Origin: DATKGQ01 sp035510715
Lineage (GTDB): Bacteria; Patescibacteriota; Saccharimonadia; Saccharimonadales; UBA4665
Reading direction: 5' to 3'
Assembly (NCBI GenBank): GCA_035510715.1
Contig: DATKGQ010000004.1
Location: forward strand, 1 to 26,427
DNA length: 26,427 nt
Shown here: piece by piece, positions 6,746 through 13,677 of the stretch
Numbering within the stretch: position 1 is the stretch's first letter
Layout: each line of letters starts with the position of its first letter
Notes under the pieces: model-generated
Told to the model about the DNA's origin: nothing
Database searches by the model: none
Seen by the model: the letters and a program-made list of their open reading frames with translations, nothing else
Made by a program: the position numbers and the translations under genes

Positions 6746-7118
6746 TTGTAAACGCAACTATAAGCGTTTACGCACCTTATATCCCCATTCTAACAATTTG
6801 TTAGATTGTTTTAGAGCGTGCTAAGCCATAAGTTGTTACCCTCCACTTAATCTTAGCTTGTCTTTTGAGGACAAGCGCTCTAAAGCAGACTAACCCTTTT
6901 AACTACACCTCTGATTTTCAGAGGCCCTCTGTGGGCCAGTGAATCTCCAAGATGGTCTTTATGACCGGCACGAATCTTTATGGAGTTTTGGATTTCGATG
7001 CTTCACTGTGGTGGGTTAAAGGGATTGGCCAAAGTTTACTTTGGCAGGGGAGATCCTCATGATATCCCCATGAATCAGACCTCCAGTGGTGCCCACCCCC
7101 TCTGGAGGTCTGTTTTTT
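6746..7118 (+). ncRNA. Unidentified structured RNA, about 370 nt
   Basis: The stretch has no convincing ORF but has a consensus promoter, a strong terminator and many complementary segments. Helices seen: 6748-6755/6764-6771; 6789-6795/6799-6805; a tight three-way junction made by 6810-6818/6876-6884, 6820-6825/6852-6857 and 6858-6862/6870-6874 with only 0-1 nt between arms; a long-range stem 6894-6903/7015-7023 with one bulged U; inside it 6908-6914/6918-6924 and the stack 6937-6943/7002-7008, 6945-6949/6981-6985, 6954-6957/6963-6966; then 7028-7034/7039-7045 and 7047-7051/7065-7069. It lacks the RNase P core (GGAAAGTCC), a tmRNA tRNA-like 3' end and the SRP Alu/S motifs, and is too long for ordinary 6S RNA. 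Function unknown; perhaps a standalone regulatory or catalytic RNA. Ends are predicted, not measured. Confidence 0.75.
7076..7118 (+). terminator. Rho-independent terminator of the structured RNA
   Basis: CAGACCTCCAG (7076-7086) and CTGGAGGTCTG (7102-7112) form a perfect 11-bp G/C-rich stem with a 15-nt loop, followed by six T (7113-7118). The T-run overlaps the stop codon of pth on the other strand. On the minus strand the hairpin has no T-run, so it is directed to the plus strand. Confidence 0.92.
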
Positions 7119-7758
7119 ATATAATAAAACTACGAGTTTCAGCTGCCAATGTTGTACTGCCGTAGACATATTCACTTAATATTGCGGCAACTTCTTTATT
7201 CAATGAGTTAATGTGCTTTTGCTCCTCTTTTGAAAATTTTGCCAAAACGAATTGAGCGCTATCGGTTTCATCAGCTTTAGCCAATTTTATGCCGATCCGG
7301 ATACGCCCAAAGTTTTCTCCAATATGTTTAATAATTGATTCCAGCCCATTATGGCCGGCTGATTGACCACCAACCCGAGTTCTAATCTGTCCAAACGGGA
7401 TATCTAATTCATCATGCACTATAACAATATCCTCAACCGGGATCTTGTAATATCTCATAACAGCGCTAACAGCATCACCACTTGCATTCATGAAGGTCGT
7501 TGGTTTGATAAGGAAAACTTGTTTATCGCCCATTGTGTCATAAGTTAGTTCACAGAGTAAGTTTGATTTAACTGACCAAGGCCCAAACTGGCTTAGCGAA
7601 GCAAAGTAATCAACCGTTTCGAAACCAATATTATGTCTGGTACCATCATATTGTGGTCCGACATTTCCTAATCCAACAATCATAATTGTTTTGTGCTGCC
7701 CTAGGGTGTAGAGTTGAATATTTTGATAAACTGGTTGTTTACGCTGGAATAATGCCAT
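7117..7758 (-). CDS. pth: Peptidyl-tRNA hydrolase
   Basis: 213 aa. Cleaves peptidyl-tRNA released by drop-off so that tRNA is recycled. The key residues are present: Asn32 (GLGNVG), catalytic His42 (RHNIGF), Asn91 (FMNASG), Asp116 (VHDELD) and Asn137 (AGHNG). The usual GNPG is GNVG here. About 24 extra residues precede the normal start, but this longer start is favoured because AAAGGAAA lies just upstream, inside the end of der, and the gap to the der stop is 3 nt. It is the last gene of the kinase-rluB-der-pth run. Its stop overlaps the T-run of the RNA terminator on the opposite strand. Confidence 0.95.
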   Translation of the reverse strand: MALFQRKQPVYQNIQLYTLGQHKTIMIVGLGNVGPQYDGTRHNIGFETVDYFASLSQFGPWSVKSNLLCELTYDTMGDKQVFLIKPTTFMNASGDAVSAVMRYYKIPVEDIVIVHDELDIPFGQIRTRVGGQSAGHNGLESIIKHIGENFGRIRIGIKLAKADETDSAQFVLAKFSKEEQKHINSLNKEVAAILSEYVYGSTTLAAETRSFII

Positions 7759-7761
7759 TTT

Positions 7762-9108
7762 TTAAGTTTCCTTTACTTGGGCTGCGCTTAATTGTTTTCG
7801 ACTTTCCTCAATAAACCATAACTGTACTGCGCTGCCACTAAAATCATATTGCTCGCGCAATTTCCTTTCCAGAAATCGACGATAACTAAAGTGAATTTGT
7901 TTAGTGTTCCGCCCAAAAATTTTAAATGACGGAGTCGGATTATCTGTTTCTTGTATCATGTAATGTAATTTTGGTGTAACGCGCTTGACAGATGGTGGCG
8001 AAAAACTGTTAACGGCAGCTGATAGCCAACGGTTAATCTCTGGTGTTGGAATTCTTAGCTGTCGGTGAGAATCTATGTCCATAACCAATTCAAAAATTTG
8101 GGCTACATTAAGTCCAGTTATCGAACTTGTAAAAATAACTGGTGCCCACGGTACGAAATCATATTCCCCAGAAATCTGACGAATCATTTGGGTTTGATCT
8201 AACTCGCCCTCACTAATTAAATCTATTTTGCTGACGACCAAAACTAATCCCTTTCCAGCTTCTTTAATCATGCCAGCGATCTTCTTATCCAACTGGACTA
8301 TAAGTTCTGACATATCGATGAGCAACAAACAAATGTCAGCTTGGTTAATTGCACTTAATGACCTGATAACGCTGAATCGCTCAACACCGACTTGAATCTT
8401 GCCTGATCGGCGGATACCAGCGGTATCCATTAATTCAATTTCCCGGTTTTTATAACGTACCGTAAGCCGGTTAATGTCGCGGGTTGTTCCGGCTCTGGCG
8501 GAAACTAAGGCTTGCTGTTTTTTAGCTAAGGTATTAAATAACTGTGATTTACCGACATTTGGTCGCCCAAGGATCGCCACATGTAGCCGGTTGTCAGCCT
8601 TCTTATACTTTGCTCTCGGGATTATAGATACAATTTCGTCAAGCATTGATGAAATACCACTATGCTGGGTAGCGCTAGTGGTAACAATCTTTTTAATGCC
8701 CAAGCGCTGGAATTGGTCGATATTTTTATCTTTAATTTTGTCGATTTTATTAACGACTAATAGTACAGGCTGGCGTGTTTTTAGGGCCATTGTAGCAATC
8801 TTACGGTCCTCTTCAGCCGCAACAACGTCTGCTTCAACAACCACCACTATGACTGAAGCACTGGTAGCTGCTTGCTCAATCTGATCTTGAATAGTGATCT
8901 CGAAATCATCAGCCGGATCTTTCACGCCGGCCGTATCAACAATCCAAAAATCTTTTCCATTATGGTGAGCAATAGCAGTAATACTGTCTCTGGTTGTACC
9001 AGCTTCTTTAGCAACAATGTTCTCCCGTTTACCAAGAACAGCATTAAATAAGCTGGATTTACCAACATTGGTTCGTCCAACAATTGCGATAATAGGAATA
9101 GCACTCAT
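7762..9108 (-). CDS. der: Ribosome biogenesis GTPase Der (EngA)
   Basis: 448 aa with two tandem GTPase domains and a C-terminal KH-like domain, the hallmark of Der, which acts in 50S subunit maturation. Domain 1: P-loop GRTNVGKS (11-18), DTAG (58-61), NKID (120-123). Domain 2: GRPNVGKS (181-188), DTAG (228-231), and SKID (293-296) in place of the usual NKxD. The KH-like part starts near 350. ATG at 9108 lies 4 nt after the stop of the pseudouridine synthase gene and has no clear SD, so coupled translation is likely. The Asn-to-Ser change in the second G4 motif is seen in the sequence; its effect on nucleotide binding is unknown. Confidence 0.96.
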   Translation of the reverse strand: MSAIPIIAIVGRTNVGKSSLFNAVLGKRENIVAKEAGTTRDSITAIAHHNGKDFWIVDTAGVKDPADDFEITIQDQIEQAATSASVIVVVVEADVVAAEEDRKIATMALKTRQPVLLVVNKIDKIKDKNIDQFQRLGIKKIVTTSATQHSGISSMLDEIVSIIPRAKYKKADNRLHVAILGRPNVGKSQLFNTLAKKQQALVSARAGTTRDINRLTVRYKNREIELMDTAGIRRSGKIQVGVERFSVIRSLSAINQADICLLLIDMSELIVQLDKKIAGMIKEAGKGLVLVVSKIDLISEGELDQTQMIRQISGEYDFVPWAPVIFTSSITGLNVAQIFELVMDIDSHRQLRIPTPEINRWLSAAVNSFSPPSVKRVTPKLHYMIQETDNPTPSFKIFGRNTKQIHFSYRRFLERKLREQYDFSGSAVQLWFIEESRKQLSAAQVKET

Positions 9109-9112
9109 TAGT

Positions 9113-9775
9113 TTATATTATGTCGGTTTTTTCAATTATTTGCCACTTACCAACCGGTAATAGCCCAAGTTCAAATGAACCAAAATTTGTCCGATGCAAT
9201 GATTTTACCCGATAGCCAAGATATTCAAAGGTCCGGTGGATCTGTCGGTTCCGTCCTTCACTCATCACAATATGCCATTTATCCCCATCGCCCGTAATAG
9301 ATAAATGACTGATACCATCATTTAATTGTATGCCGCGATTGATCGCTAATTTATCAGCTGTTTTTAAAGCTTTATTGAGTAATACAGCGTAGTGTTTTGT
9401 TTTATTAAATGAAGGATGGGTTAAATGTTGAGCCAACTGGCCATCATTTGTTAACAGCAGCAGACCGCTGGAGTCTTTATCAAGTCGGCCGACAGGTTGC
9501 AGGTGCTGAAAGCGCTCTGGTAATAAATCATATATTGTTGATTTCCCTTGCCCGTTTCGACTAACTATATAGCCGACCGGTTTATGTAGCATAATAGTAC
9601 AAAATTTCTGTGGTGTTAAAGATATCCCGTCTAGCAGTATTACATCTTTGTCTGTAATAGATTGACCAAGAGATGCGATTATTCCGTTGACAGTTATTCG
9701 GCTGGACTTTAATACTTCATCAGCAGCTCTTCGGCTTAAATTGCTACTTTGAGCCACAAATTTATTAATACGCAT
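9113..9775 (-). CDS. 23S/16S rRNA pseudouridine synthase, RsuA/RluB family
   Basis: 220 aa. An N-terminal S4 RNA-binding domain (about 1-48: RINKFVAQSSNLSRRAADEV) precedes a pseudouridine synthase domain with MLHKPVGYI and the catalytic loop GRLDKDSSGLLLLTNDG, where Asp99 is the nucleophile. The SEGRNRQIHR motif follows at about 172-181. These enzymes modify one or a few rRNA uridines; RluB-type (23S) is most likely but RsuA (16S) cannot be excluded from sequence alone. It lies 59 bp after the response regulator gene and 4 nt before der, so it is probably co-transcribed with der and pth. Confidence 0.92.
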   Translation of the reverse strand: MRINKFVAQSSNLSRRAADEVLKSSRITVNGIIASLGQSITDKDVILLDGISLTPQKFCTIMLHKPVGYIVSRNGQGKSTIYDLLPERFQHLQPVGRLDKDSSGLLLLTNDGQLAQHLTHPSFNKTKHYAVLLNKALKTADKLAINRGIQLNDGISHLSITGDGDKWHIVMSEGRNRQIHRTFEYLGYRVKSLHRTNFGSFELGLLPVGKWQIIEKTDII

Positions 9776-9834
9776 ACTGTCAGCCTACACCGAACACTAA
9801 TCAACAGTCAAAAAGCTGGTAAATGAATAAATTT

Positions 9835-10941
9835 TTATAAAGCAATACTATTGGGATCAATTGTCTCGGATTCTTCCTGTTGCGGGGTTGTTTGTGAAGA
9901 AGCCTCTTCCTTGGCTAATAAACTGTAAATATCCGGTCGTTTTAAAGAATCAGTCGGGATTACTTTTTTGCCGTTAATATTAACGGAACCACTTTCTGGT
10001 TGTGCTAGGGTGTCATTCGAAGTGCCTACCGACGTTGGTGTGCTGTCCGATTGTGGAGCAACCACGACTGCTGGTGCATCTGGTGTAGGAATTGGAGCCG
10101 GTGCGACACCATCAGCAGGAGTCGGATTTAGGAAGTTCTGTATTTGAGATTTAATAGTTGATGATTCTTCTTTAGATGATTGGCCCAACGAAGAATCAAT
10201 CATACTTGAATCAGTATTCTCTGCTGGCAGAAGTGTTGATAGTGGAGCACTTGCGTCTAGTGGTGTTGGTGACGGAGAGCTTGTATCTAATGGCGGCATA
10301 CTTCCGTTGCCGACTACGGGTGCAGGAATTACGCTTGACGGTTGATCGGTTGGCTGTGGTGGAGATGGTTCGGCTACTGGAACTGCTGGTGTAGCTGCTA
10401 TTGGTGCAGGTAGAGGTGGTTCGGGGGTTACTGCTGCAGGCGTTGCCGTCGGTGCGGGTGTAACTGGCATTGGTGTTATGAGTACGGGTGTAGCTGGCGT
10501 AAGAGGCACAGCGGGCTGACTAGGGGATGAAGAAATATCGGCTTGTAGCATAGAAGTTTCCTCGGGCGTACCACCCTCTAGTACTTCATGGACAGTTTTT
10601 ATGACATCCTCTAGAGTGACCTGAGATTTTACTAAATAACGATCAGCTCCCAATTTTTCTGCTCGGCTTTTATCTTCACTCTGTCCCAAGGCGGTCATCA
10701 TAATAACCTTAGTCGCCTCAATTCCTGGTGTTCCTCGTAAAATATCAAGCATATCAAAACCACTGATTTTTGGCATCATAATATCGCTGATAATTAAATC
10801 AGGATGGTTTTTGACAGCCATGGCAAGTGCTTCTTCGCCATCTTTAGCAGACAAAATCTCATAACCCTCTGCTTCAAGTCGAGCTTTATATATCTCGCTT
10901 AAATTTGTGTCATCTTCAACCAACATTATTTTGGCTGTCAT
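9835..10941 (-). CDS. Response regulator, receiver domain with long Pro-rich tail
   Basis: 368 aa. Residues 1-122 form a CheY-like receiver: acidic pocket Asp10/Asp11, phospho-acceptor Asp53 (ISDIMMP), Thr83 (MMTALG) and Lys105 (LVKSQ). No DNA-binding or enzymatic output domain follows. Residues about 133-315 are low-complexity Pro/Ala/Ser/Thr, likely disordered, with a more ordered-looking C-terminus (VNINGKKVIPTDSLKRPDIYSLLAKEE). It lies directly downstream of a histidine kinase gene, its likely partner. SD AAGGA lies a few bases before the ATG. Output is probably through protein-protein contacts rather than transcription; this is inference. Confidence 0.88.
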   Translation of the reverse strand: MTAKIMLVEDDTNLSEIYKARLEAEGYEILSAKDGEEALAMAVKNHPDLIISDIMMPKISGFDMLDILRGTPGIEATKVIMMTALGQSEDKSRAEKLGADRYLVKSQVTLEDVIKTVHEVLEGGTPEETSMLQADISSSPSQPAVPLTPATPVLITPMPVTPAPTATPAAVTPEPPLPAPIAATPAVPVAEPSPPQPTDQPSSVIPAPVVGNGSMPPLDTSSPSPTPLDASAPLSTLLPAENTDSSMIDSSLGQSSKEESSTIKSQIQNFLNPTPADGVAPAPIPTPDAPAVVVAPQSDSTPTSVGTSNDTLAQPESGSVNINGKKVIPTDSLKRPDIYSLLAKEEASSQTTPQQEESETIDPNSIAL

Positions 10942-10960
10942 GGTATTCCTTATTTATCGG

Positions 10961-10988
10961 ATTATATTGTATAGCTTATGCCTGTAAT
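10961..10988 (-). promoter_or_regulatory. Predicted promoter for the response regulator gene
   Basis: On the minus strand ATTACA (complement of 10983-10988), 16 bp, TATAAT (complement of 10961-10966) in the 51-bp gap between kinase and regulator genes. It would let the regulator, and perhaps rluB-der-pth, be expressed without the kinase. Confidence 0.5.
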
Positions 10989-10992
10989 TGTA

Positions 10993-12747
10993 TCACGGAC
11001 TGGCTAGAGATGCGATGGATGGTAATGTCACCTTTACTGCCTCAGTATTTTTTAGTTTAACAGCTTTTTCATCACTAAGTCTCGGTAAGTTAATATAAAA
11101 TGTGCTGCCAGTTTTTAATTTGCTTTCCACCCAGATGTGCCCATTATATAACTCAATAATTTTTTGACAAATAAATAAACCTAATCCTGTACCGCTAATG
11201 GTTCGGGTAGCCGAACTATCAACCCGATAGAATTTCTGAAATAAATGCGGAATATCATCAGCCGGTATTCCAGCGCCAGTATCGCGGATATAAAATTGAA
11301 CTACATTCTTATCACCAGTTAAACCGATAGATATTTTCCCCTGGTCAGTATACTTTACGGCATTGTCGAATAGATTAGTTATAACCTCACTAAGTCTTTC
11401 AGGGTCAGCGTAGACATAATAGAGCGGTCGAACTACCCGGTTGCCGCCAACTTGGTGACTGGCATCAACAACATTGTTTGAACCGAACAGGAACTCAAGT
11501 GCTAATTGTTTCTTTTGTGCCGTAAAACGCAAGCTATCAGCTAATTGTTCCAAGAATCCACCTAACTCGACAACTGTCGGATGATTACTTAATCGCCCAT
11601 CTTCGGCTTTGGCGCTGGTTAGTAAATCCTGGAACAATTTACCTAAATGTTCTGTCGATTCATGGGCTTTCTCTAAATAATCACGTGCTTTACTATCTAT
11701 AGAACTAACCTTTTCATTGAGTGCTAGCGCTAGATATCCTTCAATAGCAGCCACTGGCGTGCGCATTTCGTGACTAGCAGTACTAATAAAATCGGCTCGC
11801 TGTTTTTCTGCTTGATGCTGTTGAGTGACATCGCGAATTACAGCAACCGCTCCAGCGACCGTAGTTTTACCCTGCACAATTATCGGGGAGATGATGAGCG
11901 ATACGATTGTCTGTTTATTTTCTCTACCAACAAGCAATAAAGTTTGGGCAAACGACCGCTTTTCGTTTAAAACAAAGCTAAACATATCGATTTTATTATC
12001 TAGGGGCTTACCATCTTCCTGGGTAAATTTAACAACCGAATGAATATCAATACCAAGAGAATCTTTCACAGTCCACTCTACTAAAGCTGCCGCGGCCGTG
12101 TTAATAAGATTAATTTTTCCTGTAGTATCGTAAACCATAACGCCATCTGCGATGGATTGAATAATAATTTCTGATTGCTCTTGTTTTGTTTGAAGCATTC
12201 CCGACAATAAACTTAATTGTTTGGAGCGGCTACTAATAGATTCTCGTTTCCATATTAGATATGTCCCAAAAGCTATCACGGCAGATCCAATAATCAATTC
12301 AATCGATTGGTGACTTATCTGTTTGAATGCAAAATTATAATCAAGCGATACATATATCAAACTTATAAAAAATGAACCGATAAGTATCTCTAAACCGTAT
12401 AATCCATTAAATGCCATCATACAGAACCATAGAATCATCGCAATCCACTGCCCGGTGATTGATGATGAATCATGCAGGCAATAAATTAGTAAAACCCCGA
12501 ATAACATAGACGCTATTAATGTCGCAATTGGCCAACTTTTTTTCTGGATTACCCAGTAGAACAGAACACTATAAACAATTTGCAAACTGGCAATTGCTAA
12601 AGCGGTGGTTGTCAAGGCATAAGCTGATTGAGTGGCTGGTAAATGATGAAAATAAGATATATATATTGATGCACCGGCATAAAGTAGACTAATGCTCAGC
12701 ATGAACCAATAATAGGTTCGATACCAAACTGTTGAGACAACTTGCAT
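10993..12747 (-). CDS. Membrane sensor histidine kinase with PAS domain
   Basis: 584 aa. About six membrane helices in residues 13-166, with no large extracellular loop, so it may sense a signal within or near the membrane. A PAS domain follows (about 192-310: IIQSIADGVMVYDTTGKINLIN). The HisKA box is ASHEMRTPVAAIEGYL with phospho-accepting His326. The HATPase_c domain has the N box NLFDNAVKYT (458-467), G1 DTGAGIP (489-495), F box and G2 GTGLGL (519-524). All catalytic motifs are intact. SD AAGGAAA before the ATG at 12747. Stop is TGA. The adjacent downstream response regulator is the likely phosphorylation partner. Confidence 0.95.
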   Translation of the reverse strand: MQVVSTVWYRTYYWFMLSISLLYAGASIYISYFHHLPATQSAYALTTTALAIASLQIVYSVLFYWVIQKKSWPIATLIASMLFGVLLIYCLHDSSSITGQWIAMILWFCMMAFNGLYGLEILIGSFFISLIYVSLDYNFAFKQISHQSIELIIGSAVIAFGTYLIWKRESISSRSKQLSLLSGMLQTKQEQSEIIIQSIADGVMVYDTTGKINLINTAAAALVEWTVKDSLGIDIHSVVKFTQEDGKPLDNKIDMFSFVLNEKRSFAQTLLLVGRENKQTIVSLIISPIIVQGKTTVAGAVAVIRDVTQQHQAEKQRADFISTASHEMRTPVAAIEGYLALALNEKVSSIDSKARDYLEKAHESTEHLGKLFQDLLTSAKAEDGRLSNHPTVVELGGFLEQLADSLRFTAQKKQLALEFLFGSNNVVDASHQVGGNRVVRPLYYVYADPERLSEVITNLFDNAVKYTDQGKISIGLTGDKNVVQFYIRDTGAGIPADDIPHLFQKFYRVDSSATRTISGTGLGLFICQKIIELYNGHIWVESKLKTGSTFYINLPRLSDEKAVKLKNTEAVKVTLPSIASLASP

Positions 12748-12770
12748 AAAATATTTCCTTACAAGATCAT

Positions 12771-12776
12771 ATTATA
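12771..12776 (-). promoter_or_regulatory. -10 box of the histidine kinase operon
   Basis: A perfect TATAAT (complement of 12771-12776) lies about 23 nt before the kinase ATG, with the SD in between. No good -35 is seen at the right distance. Confidence 0.5.
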
Positions 12777-12842
12777 CGTATTGCTTGTGCTTAGTGCTAC
12801 TGTAATAATATTGCTAAATTTAATCACTGAACCCTATCTAGC

Positions 12843-12851
12843 TGGTATGAT
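12843..12851 (+). promoter_or_regulatory. Extended -10 promoter of tRNA-Glu
   Basis: TGGTATGAT (12843-12851) is an extended -10 element about 31 bp before the first base of tRNA-Glu. The -35 region is poor, as is common for extended -10 promoters. Confidence 0.5.
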
Positions 12852-12882
12852 AGTTATTGGTAATAAGTAATGAATAGCACAT

Positions 12883-12959
12883 GGCCCTGTCGTCTAGTGG
12901 TTTAGGATGTCAGGTTCTCAGCCTGAAGATCGCGGGTTCGAATCCCGCCGGGGTCACCA
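12883..12959 (+). tRNA. tRNA-Glu, anticodon CUC
   Basis: Full cloverleaf of 77 nt including an encoded CCA. The acceptor stem GGCCCTG pairs with CGGGGTC (with G-U pairs), discriminator A. The anticodon stem TCAGG/CCTGA encloses loop TTCTCAG, anticodon CTC at 12917-12919. The T arm is GCGGG-TTCGAAT-CCCGC. Its aminoacyl-tRNA synthetase gene, gltX, is in the same window at 17622-19052. Confidence 0.97.
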
Positions 12960-13003
12960 ATTCCCCAATGTTTAATTAGTCTGCTTTGTGCTACCGTAAG
13001 AAT

Positions 13004-13534
13004 ATGAAAAAAATAAAACTAAACCAGGACGGTTTTACTCTAATTGGGGTCCTATTTGTAGTCCTGACCTTAGTAATAATTAGTATTGTTGGATACTTTG
13101 TCGCAAATCACATTAACAAAAATACCCCAGAAGCATCAACTACCACCCAGTCTTCTGTTCTAACTGTCAACAAGCTTTCAGGTAATCAACTGCCTACTGA
13201 CATACTGCAAGGACTTACTGACATTTGGAATAAAAAGACACCTGGTTGGCAGAATGCTCCTGCGTCGGCAGCGTGTGTAGGTCCAGGAAATACATATTAC
13301 ACAGTGTATGAAGTAAATGATACCTATGCTGAAGCAGGACTCTACTGCGATAGCCCTTCAGCAACACTTTTTGTTAAAGTTAATGGTACATGGCAAGCTG
13401 TCCAAAGCACGCAGTCTGAGTTTTCCTGTGACATTATTGCAAAGTACAGCATACCCAAGTCTCTAATTGCTGCATCAGACCCAGATGGAGCAGTATGCTT
13501 GAATTCGTTAAACCAATCACAACCTATCCAATAG
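13004..13534 (+). CDS. Type IV prepilin-like protein lacking Glu5
   Basis: 176 aa from the ATG at 13004; the frame also allows an upstream TTG at 12986, but the ATG gives a proper short basic prepilin leader (MKKIKLNQDG) followed by FTLIGVLFVVLTLVIISIVGYF, the N-terminal helix of type IV pilins and pseudopilins. The prepilin peptidase would cut after Gly10. The conserved Glu at position 5 of the mature protein is Gly here. The C-terminal part is soluble, with four Cys, and does not resemble a known pilin head. An extended -10 (12989-12997) sits 6 nt before the ATG, so the mRNA is probably leaderless. Likely a minor pilin or a surface protein using the pilin route. Confidence 0.75.
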   Translation: MKKIKLNQDGFTLIGVLFVVLTLVIISIVGYFVANHINKNTPEASTTTQSSVLTVNKLSGNQLPTDILQGLTDIWNKKTPGWQNAPASAACVGPGNTYYTVYEVNDTYAEAGLYCDSPSATLFVKVNGTWQAVQSTQSEFSCDIIAKYSIPKSLIAASDPDGAVCLNSLNQSQPIQ

Positions 13535-13544
13535 TTTAATTTTA

Positions 13545-13643
13545 TGACCCTGATATTAATTCTGAATTGACACTTGTTAATTATTCATGCCAACGTATAA
13601 GTTCTTCACAGACAAGGTTCCAATTCGACTCTATCAGGGTCAC
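13545..13643 (+). repeat. Repeat element copy 1 behind the first prepilin gene
   Basis: Begins 10 nt after the prepilin stop. Its ends are an exact 11-bp inverted repeat, TGACCCTGATA (13545-13555) and TATCAGGGTCA (13632-13642), with further inner pairing GAATTG/CAATTC (13564-13569/13621-13626) and CTTG/CAAG (13573-13576/13613-13616). The whole folds as one long imperfect hairpin. The last 40 nt (13604-13643) match copy 2 (14467-14506) at 35 of 40 positions. The 3' end, GGGTCAC plus AA, resembles the 3' end of the adjacent tRNA-Glu, but no cloverleaf can be drawn. Confidence 0.75.
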
Positions 13644-13666
13644 AATTTCGTTTAAGCATGTATGAT
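13639..13666 (+). promoter_or_regulatory. Possible promoter of the second prepilin gene, -35 inside the repeat
   Basis: GTCACA (13639-13644), 16 bp, TATGAT (13661-13666), 11 nt before the ATG at 13678. If real, the 3' end of the repeat element supplies the -35 of the next gene. Confidence 0.35.
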
Positions 13667-13677
13667 AATATATTCTC

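Larger units (their letters stand above)
12788..13005 (+). repeat. 24-nt imperfect direct repeats flanking tRNA-Glu
   Basis: 12788-12811 and 12982-13005 match at 21 of 24 positions and share the core GTGCTAC-C/T-GTAA. The right copy contains the extended -10 of the first prepilin gene (TGCTACCGT ending 6 nt before its ATG). They may be duplicated promoter elements rather than an insertion footprint. Confidence 0.45.

Noticed and set aside
6746..7118. RNase P RNA, tmRNA or SRP RNA
   Set aside because: The GGAAAGTCC core of RNase P, the tRNA-like 3' end and tag frame of tmRNA, and the SRP loop motifs were looked for and not found. The fragment TTTTGGATTTCGATG only loosely recalls the tmRNA 5' region.
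6980..7175. Open frames on both strands inside the structured RNA region
   Set aside because: They run through the terminator hairpin and T-run, have no ribosome binding site and show no protein-like composition; the helices explain the region better.
12986..13003. TTG start of prepilin gene 1
   Set aside because: It would place the -10 element inside the coding region and lengthen the leader; the ATG at 13004 gives a standard prepilin leader.
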